20,856 bases of DNA. Origin: an uncultured bacterium. GTDB taxonomy: Bacteria; Cyanobacteriota; Vampirovibrionia; Gastranaerophilales; Gastranaerophilaceae. The translations under genes were made by a program, and so were the position numbers. Every line of letters begins with the position of its first letter. Position 1 is the first letter of the stretch. Of the stretch, positions 6,297 through 15,600 are shown in pieces. Below the pieces are notes generated by a model. It saw only the letters and a program-made list of their open reading frames with translations, ran no database searches and was not told the DNA's origin. The DNA is taken from positions 1-20,856 of the forward strand of contig USGC01000013.1 in NCBI GenBank assembly GCA_900554095.1, given 5' to 3'.

Positions 6297-7043
6297 ATGC
6301 TGATGAATATTGGACAAAAAAATACCGCCGTATCTTTTCAAGCAAATCCGCTTACAAGAGTTATACTGAATAACTGCAAAAAGGAGATTACTCTTTACAA
6401 ATTAAACCAAAATGATGTTCCGTTTGCTAACAAACTTTTAAAGGAGTTGAATGTTGCAAGGTTCTACCCACGAGAAAAAGATAAACGAAGTTTACAAATA
6501 TGGAACAACATAATTAATTCAGCACTTAAAAGAATTTGCTCTGAAAATGTAATTCTAGCGGTTTACAATAAAAAACCTTGCGGAGTCATTGCTTTTACGG
6601 ATACCCCTAAAATAAAAACAGTTATAACACGCTTTGCCTCTTTGCCGATTGCAAAAAATAAAAAAGCGCCGCATGCAGGAAAAGCCCTTTTGCATAACGT
6701 CTTTCAACACGATATAGAATACGGGATTAAGAATATCAGCCTCGTTCCATCAACATGCACTCCCGGCGGAAAATCTTGCATTGATTTTTATCAAAAAGCC
6801 GGCTTCACAACAAGCAAGAATAAATGTAGAATTGAACACGCTGATTTAAATGAATACTGCAAAAATTTGGAACAGTTTTTTAAAGTAGAAAAATTAGATA
6901 GCAAACAAGAAATCAATCTTAATGATGAATTATCACTTGATTACCTGAAGCCTTCAATTCTGGGAAAAATCACCGGCTCAATAAAAAACTTTTTTGAAAC
7001 AATAGATGAATTAATTTACCAAAATGCCCACTATCGCCGCTGA
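6297..7043 (+). CDS. GNAT-like N-acetyltransferase family protein
   Basis: A 248-residue protein whose middle resembles a GNAT fold: NVILAVYNKKPCGVIAF (beta 2-3), a stretch KKAPHAGKALLHNVF with HAGKALL at 126-132 in place of the acetyl-CoA-binding Q/R-x-x-G-x-G/A loop, then ISLVPS and IDFYQKAGF, the usual last helix and strand (FYxKxGF). Substrate unknown. The N-terminus carries a short tag, VSFQANPL (12-19), similar to one in the glycosyltransferase at 8512. About 60 residues of charged and helical sequence follow the domain. AAGGA lies 5 bases before the ATG at 6297; M3 at 6303 is also possible. It ends in TGA, and its last 33 bases overlap the tail end of the convergent nucleoside transporter gene. 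Confidence 0.72.
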   Translation: MLMNIGQKNTAVSFQANPLTRVILNNCKKEITLYKLNQNDVPFANKLLKELNVARFYPREKDKRSLQIWNNIINSALKRICSENVILAVYNKKPCGVIAFTDTPKIKTVITRFASLPIAKNKKAPHAGKALLHNVFQHDIEYGIKNISLVPSTCTPGGKSCIDFYQKAGFTTSKNKCRIEHADLNEYCKNLEQFFKVEKLDSKQEINLNDELSLDYLKPSILGKITGSIKNFFETIDELIYQNAHYRR

Positions 7044-8300
7044 CATATAGCAAGTCAAAGTCCCGCATATTAAAGCTCTCACGCCCAGACGCGCAAGGTT
7101 TTTCCGCTGGTTTGGAGCAAGTTCGCCTATACCGCCCAACTGTATTGCTATTGAACCGAAGTTACCAAAACTACAAAGCGCAACGGCTGCAATAAGATAG
7201 CTTTTTGCAGACAATGGCTGAGTTAATGAAGTCAAATCAACGTAAGCAACCATTTCATTTAAAACAAGTTTTGTCCCCATAAGCCCGCCTACTGTTGTTG
7301 CTTCACCCATCGGTACACCCATAAGATACGCAAAGATTGAGAAAATTTTTCCAAGAATCATGTTCAATGATAATTGTGATAAATCCATGCCAATTGAGAG
7401 CAGGTTGAAATGAAGATAATTTACAATAAAACTTCCAACTCCTCCCAAAACCCAATCAATAAAAGCAACAAGCGCAACAAGCGCTAAAATCATAGCAACA
7501 ACGTTAATAGCAACTTTCATACCCTCAGACGCCCCTTGCGAAATCGCATCAAAAAGATTTGTGTAAGGGCGTTTTCTTTTACTGAAATGAATTGTAATAT
7601 TTTCAGAAGTTTCCGGATTTCCGGTCTCCGGGTAAACTATTTTAGAAAGCACAAGAGCGCCCGGAGCCGCCATTACAGAAGCCGCTAAAAGGTATTCAGC
7701 CGGCACTCCCAGCCCGATGTAAATAGGCATCGTAGCAGCTGAAATACAAGCCATGCTTCCTGTCATTGATGCCAAAAGTTCAGAACGAGTCAATTTTGCA
7801 AGGTAAGGTCTAATCATAATTTGTGCAGCAATCTGACCAACAAAAGCGCTTGCAACATTCGATAATGCCTCAGCGCCGCTTACTGACATTAATTTATTCA
7901 TAGCCTTGCCTATAACCGGCACTACCCTTTGCATAATTCCATAGTAATAAAGAATATTCACAAGTATCATCATGAAAATTAACGAGCAGATTAATTGCAG
8001 AGCAAAAACGTGAGAACCGGTACCGAAAACATTCTCCATAACTCCGCCATTGCCCATCAATGGCCCAAATACAAATTCACCGCCTGTTTTTGCAAATTCA
8101 AGAATTTTTGTGATAAAAAGTCCGGTTTTTAAAAATATCATCTGGCCCAACGGTACTTTGAATATAAACACAGCCAACAAAATTTGTAAGACAAAGCCGG
8201 TTATAATGGTTTTATAATTAATAGCCTTACGGTTGTTTGACATCAAAAAGGCTATTAAAAATATAAAAATAATCCCAAAAATCCCAAAAAATCTTTCCAT
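7011..8300 (-). CDS. Concentrative nucleoside transporter (NupC/CNT family)
   Basis: A 429-residue inner-membrane symporter that takes up nucleosides with H+ or Na+. Family marks: several membrane spans starting with FGIFGIIFIFLIAFLM; PLMGNGGVMENVF with FALQ after it; VASAFVGQIAAQIMIRPYL; MACISAATMPIYIGLGVPAEYLL with MAAPGALVLSKIVYPE; and near the C-terminus CSFGNFGSIAIQLGGIGELAP, the nucleoside- and ion-binding core. Length fits bacterial CNTs, about ten membrane segments. Start: AAGGAA ribosome site 6-7 bases before the ATG. It stands alone on its strand, suggesting salvage of exogenous nucleosides. An 8-bp inverted repeat just upstream suggests a repressor site. The last 11 codons overlap the convergent GNAT-like gene. 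Substrate range (pyrimidine or purine) is not clear from sequence. Confidence 0.93.
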   Translation of the reverse strand: MERFFGIFGIIFIFLIAFLMSNNRKAINYKTIITGFVLQILLAVFIFKVPLGQMIFLKTGLFITKILEFAKTGGEFVFGPLMGNGGVMENVFGTGSHVFALQLICSLIFMMILVNILYYYGIMQRVVPVIGKAMNKLMSVSGAEALSNVASAFVGQIAAQIMIRPYLAKLTRSELLASMTGSMACISAATMPIYIGLGVPAEYLLAASVMAAPGALVLSKIVYPETGNPETSENITIHFSKRKRPYTNLFDAISQGASEGMKVAINVVAMILALVALVAFIDWVLGGVGSFIVNYLHFNLLSIGMDLSQLSLNMILGKIFSIFAYLMGVPMGEATTVGGLMGTKLVLNEMVAYVDLTSLTQPLSAKSYLIAAVALCSFGNFGSIAIQLGGIGELAPNQRKNLARLGVRALICGTLTCYMSAAIVGILVN

Positions 8301-8312
8301 AAATATTCCTTA

Positions 8313-8340
8313 TTAAAGTACAGTAACAATAATACTTTAA
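8313..8340 (-). promoter_or_regulatory. Operator-like inverted repeat upstream of nucleoside transporter
   Basis: TTAAAGTA (8313-8320) and its exact complement TACTTTAA (8333-8340) flank a 12-base spacer, centred about 27 bases before the transporter ATG. A minus-strand TATTAT (8329-8334), a possible -10 box, lies inside it. Spacing and symmetry suit a dimeric repressor; a hairpin in the 5' leader is the alternative. Confidence 0.4.
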
Positions 8341-8411
8341 AGGCAGAAAAATTTCCTTAATTATTAATAAAAACTTTACTTAATATTTCTTAATAAAAAC
8401 CAATCAGGCTA

Positions 8412-8470
8412 TTGAAAAAATTCATGTCAGCATTTTAGAATATATGCAGGAGATATATTTTTCTGCATAT
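8412..8470 (+). promoter_or_regulatory. Promoter and inverted repeat ahead of the glycosyltransferase gene
   Basis: TTGAAA (8412-8417), an 18-base spacer, TAGAAT (8436-8441), giving a start near 8449. Immediately after, ATATGCAG (8442-8449) and its exact complement CTGCATAT (8463-8470) form an inverted repeat across the expected start site: either an operator or a leader hairpin. The leader would be about 63 bases. Confidence 0.45.
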
Positions 8471-8511
8471 GATCAAAAATAGTTAGTGATAGAAAAGGGA
8501 TAAGGTGTAAA

Positions 8512-11316
8512 ATGCGCGTAGATGCAATCAGACCCCAAAATTTTCAGCGGGTAAATTTAAACAGGTACAATTACTCAAAAAGCATAGATACAAATTATGT
8601 TACGACACACGATACTGTAGAATTTAAGCCGGCATCGTTCGCTTACATTACTTTCACCGGAAATAACAGAAATCCAAACCAGGTAAGTTCATTAGCTTTT
8701 GAAAATAAAGGCACAGGTCTGCCTGAAGATTTTCAAGGAGGCATGGGCGTTGTAACTTACGAAGGCCCTAAAAGCATGATTGAGCATGAAAATATGGATG
8801 TAAGAAGTTTCCAACCTTTCCACGAACATAACAACCACAAAGGCGGCTATAAATTCTTATATACTAAAAACATAGAATTGGTTGACGGTAAACTTCCTGA
8901 ACAAATAGAAGCAAAATGGTTTTTAAGCGCAGCGCCGGGACAATCAATAGAAGATTTTGCAAAATCTAACAACTATGATATCAAAGACTTGCGATTTGTA
9001 ATCCAAAGTGAGCCGGATGGTAAAACCGCTGACAGTTTATCAAAATATTGCCTTCTGGATAAAACCGGCGTCAAAGGGCATGTTGAAAGAATGTCTAATA
9101 ACAAAATAGGCGAAACTGAAAAAATTTATTATGAACTCTTTGAAATCGCAAAAGATAATCCAAGCTATAACGTTATAAAAGACAAACCAAACTATTTTAT
9201 GTATACAAAAGAGCTTGCAAAAACACCAAAACCTTATACATATGGCCCCGACGGCTGGGGCGGAATTGAGGCAGAGATAATCAACTCTGATTTTGTAAGA
9301 GCATGCCTTGATGCCGAAAAACAAATGAATACAGAAAAATTGGGCAACTGGAATCCAGGCTCATATTGGGGTCATGACCGCCCTGTTGCAACAATATTAG
9401 CCCATATGGCAAACGCTTCTGCTGCTGGAGACGAATATTACAATGGATCAATTGTACACCATACAGCCCATAATACCGGTAAAAATTATCAGGGATCAAC
9501 CGATAATCCTTTCCAATTTGCAAGATTAATTTTTGGCCCAAAAGACGTTGAAGCTTTAAGAAATCATCCAAGTTACGAATTGCTGGAAAACTTTAACAGC
9601 CGCGGCTGGGGAAATTTAACCGACCTGGAAAAGCAATTTGTACGTAAAGCTTTTGCCCCAATGATTGGAGAATTTGTAGACTTCTTTGGAAATTACAATG
9701 TTACCAAAATTGCAATCAATGCTAAGAAAATGAATCCGGATAACGCATCCTTCGGAACAGTTTCTCCAAACTTTGATAAAGAAATGAAAAATCCGAACAT
9801 GGATGTAGCTCCTGGAATAGGAGCTGATATAAGAAATATTGAAACAATCAGCCCTCTTAACGGTTCAACTCCTGCAAGTTTAAATTTAGATAACAATAAA
9901 GGCAGCTTTGGGCGCGGCAACAATATTTTAACAGACCACAAAAATGGTTTCCATACTTTTACCTTAGATGAACCGATTGAACAAATTATTAAAAAAAGAG
10001 AAAAAAATGCAAAATGGCTTACAGACATAATGAACAAAGCGCTGACAGAAGGCCAAGATACTCTCAACAGAGTATTTTTCAATCCTTTACAGATAGAACA
10101 AGGGCGCAGTGTTATCGGAAATCTTTCCAAATATAAAGAAGGCGAAATGCTTTTAATGGGCTGGGGAAGGCCTGATGAACAAAAAGCTTTCACTATTACT
10201 CTTGAAGGACTTTTAGACTTTTATCAACGGGACGACGTGCCTATGGAACTTAAATTAAAAGTTAACACATTACTAGGCTGGGGAGATGCTCCTTTTGATA
10301 AAGGTTCTCGCGAATGGCACTTAATTGAAAATGCGTATAATAAAATCATCGAATTAGAAGGAGGCGCATTTAAAGGTAAATTGTCTCTTTGTGATGGACG
10401 TTTTCCAAATAAACTAGTAGGCTGTGCAACTCATGGAATATTCACCTCACGCCGTGAAATGTGCGGGATTACACCGCTAGAGGCAAAAGCGGCCGGAGTG
10501 CCTTCACTCGTAACAGCAACAGGCGGCCCTGTCGACTATATTAACGAAAGCAATGGATGGAAAACTAAAACTGCTCCTGAGATGAACCCTCCGTTTGATG
10601 GACTGTCTTGGAACGCTAGCAATGATTTGATTGATGATACAAGACGCGCCAGAGTTGCTAAAGAAGTTTCTGACAAGTTAAAAATAATGGTTGAAGAATA
10701 TATCAATCACAATGAAAATTACATAAAAAAATGTGCAAAAAACGCGTCTGAATCTTTTGATTGGCATAATAACAATGAGTTCAACGGCGGCAAATCTGCA
10801 AACAAAATGTACAAAGAGGATATCTGGAAAATTCCCCAGGGCTGGGAAGCCAGAAACAAAAATCCACTCCAAAAACTTGTTGGCAGCATAAAAGAAACAT
10901 CCGAATCTACTGCCGAATCAATTAACAAAGCAGTTCAAGAAGCCTTAACTGCAATTACTACAGCAACAAACAAAGGCATAGAAACGCTTCAGCAAACCGG
11001 CACTCAGGTAATTGAAACCATAAAAACTACCAGCAAATCAGCGGCAGAAGAAAGTTCAAAAGCAATAAGCGAAGCTTCTGAAAAAATATTACAAGAGATT
11101 AAAGAAAATATTCCTAAAACACCAGGTGCTGCTGAAACTCCAATTACAAACACTGTACAGGAAGAAGGTCAAAAGATAGTAAAAGAAGCCTCTAAAACAA
11201 AATGGGGCAAAATAATAGGTTTCGGCGGCGGAGCAGTAGCACTTCTCGGTGCCGGCGGATATTATTTATACAATAAAAAGCAAGCTTCTGAACACGGCAT
11301 TAACAAAACAGCATAA
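8512..11316 (+). CDS. GT5-like (glycogen-synthase-like) glycosyltransferase with stalk and C-terminal membrane anchor
   Basis: A 934-residue GT-B glycosyltransferase related to glycogen/starch synthases. Marks by alignment from memory with E. coli GlgA: GGMGVV at 76-81 for the GGLGDV loop; GHD at 287-289 (H288) for the HAHDW histidine; GWGRPDEQK at 550-558, where R553 and K558 keep the R-x4-K phosphate-binding spacing; EMCGITPLEA from E649, the catalytic glutamate; ATGGPVDY near 669-676. The lysine of KxGGL seems replaced (FQGGMG), so the ADP-glucose contact differs. The domain ends near 770. Then come about 105 residues rich in Thr, Ser, Ala, Glu and Lys, helical and stalk-like, and a Gly-rich hydrophobic segment (about 900-920, IIGFGGGAVALLGAGGYYLY) before a short basic tail: a tail anchor. 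The N-terminal 60 residues are low in structure and hold an ITFTGN tag (46-51). No signal peptide. AAGGTG ribosome site. Acceptor and sugar donor unknown. Confidence 0.8.
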   Translation: MRVDAIRPQNFQRVNLNRYNYSKSIDTNYVTTHDTVEFKPASFAYITFTGNNRNPNQVSSLAFENKGTGLPEDFQGGMGVVTYEGPKSMIEHENMDVRSFQPFHEHNNHKGGYKFLYTKNIELVDGKLPEQIEAKWFLSAAPGQSIEDFAKSNNYDIKDLRFVIQSEPDGKTADSLSKYCLLDKTGVKGHVERMSNNKIGETEKIYYELFEIAKDNPSYNVIKDKPNYFMYTKELAKTPKPYTYGPDGWGGIEAEIINSDFVRACLDAEKQMNTEKLGNWNPGSYWGHDRPVATILAHMANASAAGDEYYNGSIVHHTAHNTGKNYQGSTDNPFQFARLIFGPKDVEALRNHPSYELLENFNSRGWGNLTDLEKQFVRKAFAPMIGEFVDFFGNYNVTKIAINAKKMNPDNASFGTVSPNFDKEMKNPNMDVAPGIGADIRNIETISPLNGSTPASLNLDNNKGSFGRGNNILTDHKNGFHTFTLDEPIEQIIKKREKNAKWLTDIMNKALTEGQDTLNRVFFNPLQIEQGRSVIGNLSKYKEGEMLLMGWGRPDEQKAFTITLEGLLDFYQRDDVPMELKLKVNTLLGWGDAPFDKGSREWHLIENAYNKIIELEGGAFKGKLSLCDGRFPNKLVGCATHGIFTSRREMCGITPLEAKAAGVPSLVTATGGPVDYINESNGWKTKTAPEMNPPFDGLSWNASNDLIDDTRRARVAKEVSDKLKIMVEEYINHNENYIKKCAKNASESFDWHNNNEFNGGKSANKMYKEDIWKIPQGWEARNKNPLQKLVGSIKETSESTAESINKAVQEALTAITTATNKGIETLQQTGTQVIETIKTTSKSAAEESSKAISEASEKILQEIKENIPKTPGAAETPITNTVQEEGQKIVKEASKTKWGKIIGFGGGAVALLGAGGYYLYNKKQASEHGINKTA

Positions 11317-11317
11317 C

Positions 11318-11346
11318 GTAAAAGGGTGTAAAAAACACCCTTTTTT
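11318..11346 (+). terminator. Intrinsic terminator of the glycosyltransferase gene
   Basis: AAAAGGGTG (11320-11328) pairs with CACCCTTTT (11336-11344) over a 7-base loop, and six T follow the C-run (11341-11346). It lies directly after the stop codon and just upstream of the efflux-operon promoter, separating the two units. Confidence 0.88.
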
Positions 11347-11356
11347 ACTTTATGTA

Positions 11357-11365
11357 TGCTATAAT
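11357..11365 (+). promoter_or_regulatory. Extended -10 promoter of the efflux operon
   Basis: TGCTATAAT at 11357-11365 is a perfect extended -10 element (TGn plus TATAAT). No good -35 box is present; the position falls inside the preceding terminator. The start would be near 11372, leaving a leader of about 12 bases with an AGGTGA ribosome site. No metal-responsive operator is obvious. Confidence 0.65.
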
Positions 11366-11383
11366 TTTTATACAGGTGATTAG

Positions 11384-12691
11384 ATGAAAAAAATTATAGT
11401 ATTATTTATAATATTAATTTTTGGTTCATATTGTGCTGCTGAAACAAGTACAGAGAAAATTACACTAAAAGCCGCTATTGACCTTGCTGTTAAAAATAAT
11501 ATTGATTACGCAGCCAATAAGCTTGATATAAATATTGCGAAAAACAGCATTAAAACAGCAAACAGTCTGCAAAATCCTGATTTTAATGTGTTTTATAATT
11601 TTGGGAAAGCAGGAGAAGGCAACCCTCAACAGATAGGGATTTCTGAAACAATTGAGATTGCAAAGCGAAGCGCAAGAAAAAAACTCGCAAAGGCAAATCT
11701 TGAATTAGCCAAAGAAAATACAGCTTACTTTGAATTTGATTTAAAGATGGATGTTAGAGAAGCTTATGTTAACCTTGTTGCCGCAAAATCTATTTTAAAC
11801 AGCCTTAAACAACAGCAAAAACTACTTGAAGAGCTTTTATCTATATCAAAGAAAAGAGTTGCAGCAGGTGCAGCGCCTGAAATGGATGTTTTACAAGCAG
11901 AAATAGCTCTTAATCAAATGATTACACAGGTAAACACCGCTCAAGTTAATGTAAAAAGCGCAGTCTTTGAATTCAACAAAGTCATTAATCCAAAAGATAG
12001 AACGAATGTCTCTTTCGATACAGCAGATGAATTATTTAATGAAACCGAAAATTTTACAGAATTATTAACCCCAGCCCCGCAAAACGCACTGCCCGCGTTT
12101 GATTCTATTGCACAAAACTGCCTTCAAAACAGATTTGATATAAAAATAGCAAAACAGAAAATTGATGTCGCTAAAAAAAATCTTACAGTCATAGCAAGAC
12201 AGCGGATTCCTGATTTAGCGGTACTTGGAGGATACGGATATCAAAGTTCGGGGATGAGTGATGACGGCAAGTTCCAAAGCGGCGCTTATGCAGGTGCAAG
12301 CCTGGTTAACATACCAATTTTCTACAATTACAGCCCGGAAATCAAAAATGCAAAGCTTGAAATTGAAAAAGCACAGCTTAATTACAATTCCACTCAATAC
12401 AAGGCTTTAAACGATCTCAACAATGCTTATGAAAAATTTGTTACAGCAAAAACAAACTTAAATTATTATAATGAAAAACTTTTAAAAAATTCAGAAGAAA
12501 TGATAAGGATTTCAAAACGGAGTTATGAAGTAGGAAAGTCAAATCTCACAACACTTATTGTTATGGAGCAGTCATACAAATCAATAATTGTCGGCTACAC
12601 ATATGCTCTTAAAGAATATTATAATTGCTGGATTGATTTTCTGAGAGAAGTTAACGCGGAGGAGTTTAACATAGATAATGAAGCTGTTTAA
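11384..12691 (+). CDS. TolC-family outer-membrane efflux channel (CzcC/CusC type)
   Basis: A 435-residue outer-membrane factor, the trimeric exit duct of the efflux system encoded with it. A signal peptide is seen (residues 1-19, likely cut after CAA). The mature part starts with the family's ITLKAAIDLAVKNN, followed by alternating long helices (for example RKKLAKANLELAKENTAY) and strand pairs, with the TolC-like internal repeat restarting near DSIAQNCLQNRFDIKIAKQK. The closing helix SYEVGKSNLTTLIVMEQSY is typical. Not a lipoprotein: no lipobox leucine before the single early cysteine. The gene overlaps the pump gene by 14 bases; both lie in the order channel, pump, adaptor. The partner makes heavy-metal export the likely role. 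Start chosen by AGGTGA 5 bases before the ATG. Confidence 0.93.
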   Translation: MKKIIVLFIILIFGSYCAAETSTEKITLKAAIDLAVKNNIDYAANKLDINIAKNSIKTANSLQNPDFNVFYNFGKAGEGNPQQIGISETIEIAKRSARKKLAKANLELAKENTAYFEFDLKMDVREAYVNLVAAKSILNSLKQQQKLLEELLSISKKRVAAGAAPEMDVLQAEIALNQMITQVNTAQVNVKSAVFEFNKVINPKDRTNVSFDTADELFNETENFTELLTPAPQNALPAFDSIAQNCLQNRFDIKIAKQKIDVAKKNLTVIARQRIPDLAVLGGYGYQSSGMSDDGKFQSGAYAGASLVNIPIFYNYSPEIKNAKLEIEKAQLNYNSTQYKALNDLNNAYEKFVTAKTNLNYYNEKLLKNSEEMIRISKRSYEVGKSNLTTLIVMEQSYKSIIVGYTYALKEYYNCWIDFLREVNAEEFNIDNEAV

Positions 12692-15600
12692 TAATTTGAT
12701 TAAACTTGCAATAAAAAAGAAATTTATAACAGCAACAATTGCATTAATACTTTTGCTGATAGGGGGATATTGTCTTAAAAACCTTGATATTGAAGCGTAT
12801 CCGGATTTCACAAATCCTATGGTGCAAGTTATAACTCAAATGCCAGGTAAATCCGCCGAAGAAGTCGAAAGACTCGCAACTATTCCTTTGGAAAAAAATT
12901 TAAATGGTATTCCTAATGAAAAAAAGTTATATTCAAGTTCATTATTCGGACTTTCTGTTATAAAAGTTGTATTTGCTGACGGACTTCCGTCCTCGTTAAT
13001 AAGGCAGCAAGTCTTGGAAAGAATTTATCAAACTGATTTGCCTGATGGTGTAAAACCCGTTTTAGGGCCGGATGCTTCAGCTATTGGCGAGATTTACCGT
13101 TACACGCTGGAATCTGATTATTATAATCCAATGACTTTGAAGGCCATCGAAGACTGGCAGCTTGAAAAAGCTTTTAAGCAAGTCAAGGGAATTATCGAAG
13201 TAAACAGCTTTGGCGGGCCGGTTAAAACTTACAAAGTAATTCTAAATCATGAAAAAATTCGTTTTTATAATATTGATGTCGGAGAAATTTTTGATGCAAT
13301 AAAAGCGTCAAATTCCACAGGCGGCGGACATTACATTTCAAATAATGACCAAGCGTACATTGTAAGAGGACTAGGATTATATTCAAACATTGAAAGCATT
13401 GAAAACACCGTAATAACATCAAGAAACGGTATTCCAATACGGGTAAAAGATGTTGGTATAGTAACAATTGAACCTGCTGTTCGTATCGGTCAAGTAGGTA
13501 AAAATCTCGATAATGACGCAATTGAAGGCATTGTCCTTATGAGAAAAGGAGAAAATCCAACAAAAACCATTAAAAATTTGCAGAAAAGACTTCCTGAAAT
13601 AAAAGCTCAGCTTCCTAAAGGTATTAAGCTTGTTCCTTTTTATCAGCGAAGCGAATTGATAGATAACACTATGCATACAATTTCTCATAATGTTATATGC
13701 GGAATTGTTTTTGTAATTATTGTACTTTTTGCTTTCATTTTGGATTTGAGAATAACACTTATTGCGTCATTAGTAATTCCGCTTGCATTAAGTTTTGCCT
13801 TTATGCTTTTTAGAATATTTAATATTCCTGCAAATCTTCTGAGCATGGGAGCTGTAGACTTTGGTATTATTGTTGATGGGGCCGTTATATTAATGGAAAA
13901 TATTTTCCGATGTCTTACAGATTACAAAGGCACACTCTCTCAAAACAAAAAAGAAGCATTAATATACAAAGCTGTTAAAGAAGTAGGCAGTGTAATTGTA
14001 TTTTCAACAATAATAATTCTATGCTGTTTCCTGCCGATTTTTGCATTTGACGGAGTTGCTGGAAAACTATTCCACCCGCTTGCTTTCACAATGGGATTTT
14101 CACTAATCGGTGCTGTAATCGCGTCATTATTTTTCCTGCCTGCAATTTCAGCAATTTATGTTCCTAATAAGAAGATTACAGAGAAGTACAACAAAACGCT
14201 CGAAAAAATTACAATCTTATATGAAAAGACATTAAATAAAGTTTTTAATGCCCAAAAAAAATTTCTAACTTTTACTGCGGCTTTATTTCTAACAGCGATT
14301 GCTTTATTTTGCTTTATTGGCTCTGAGTTTCTGCCCAATTTGGACGAAGGCAACATCTGGCTTCGCGTAACTGTTTTGCCGCGAAGCACAACAATTGCAC
14401 ACTCTGTTGATGTTGCGAGAAAAATAAGAGAAGTACTTTTAGAATATCCGGAAGTAAAAAATGTAATCTCTCATATAGGTTCGGCAGACGACGGCACAGA
14501 CCCTAATCTTTTAAGCAACATAGAAAATATGGTTGACTTAAAACTTGCTAAAGATTGGCGCTTTAAATGGCATAAAAATAAACAAAAACTAATTGAAGAT
14601 ATGTCTTATAAATTATCAGAAATCCCCGGGATTACTACCTATTTCACCCAATACATCCAAGACAATGTAGAAGAAGCGGTTTCCGGTTCTAAGGGTCAAG
14701 TTGTTTTGAAAATCTACGGGCCTGATTTATATGAGCTGCAAAACCTCCAAGATAAAGCCATAGCACTTTTATCAAATGTGCGCGGTGTTGTTGATTTATC
14801 TTATGACCAAATTATAGGCCAGCCGCAGTATCAGATTAAGATTGACAGAGTAAAAGCAGCCCGCTACGGCCTCAGAAGCGATGACATTCAAAAAGTTGTA
14901 GAAATCGCTATTGGCGGAAAAAATGCAACCCAAGTTCTTGAAAATGAAAAGCGCTTCGATGTATTTTTAAGACTTGAACAAAAAGACAGAGACTCTCTAA
15001 GAAAAGTTCAAAATGTTATCGTAAAAACACCCGAAGGCATATCTGTACCATTAAGCAACGTTACAGATATCACAACAGACAACGGCGCTATGATTATAAC
15101 AAGAAGTGAAAACTCCCGCGTTGCAATAGTAAGGTTTAATATTAGAGGCCGAGATTTAGGCTCTACTGTAAAAGATGCCCAAAAAGAGCTTTCTCAAAAA
15201 TTAGAAATTGATAATGAGTATTATATCAAATGGGCAGGACAATCAGAAAGCCAAAAAAGTGCCAATTCACGTCTTGCAATAATTCTTCCGGTTACATTAC
15301 TGCTGATAGCTCTAATCCTTCATTTAAATTACAAAAATAAAAAAGACGTTCTAATTGCAATGTCGCCTATCATAGTAACTCTTAGCGGTTGTATCCTTTC
15401 GCTTTTCATAACAAGAACATATTTTTCAATATCAGCAGGCGTAGGTTTCATTGCTGCAATTGGCGTATCTATACAAAACGGCGTAATTATGCTTTCCTCA
15501 ATTATTCGCCAGCAAAAATTCTGCGACAATTACAAAATCGCAATTATAAAAGGAGCTGTACAAAAATTACGTCCTGTATTAACAGCATCTTGCGTTGCTA

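Noticed and set aside
9693..10193. 166-codon minus-strand frame inside the glycosyltransferase gene
   Set aside because: The plus-strand frame has clear family motifs across the same bases; the antisense frame lacks a ribosome site and reads as a shadow of it.
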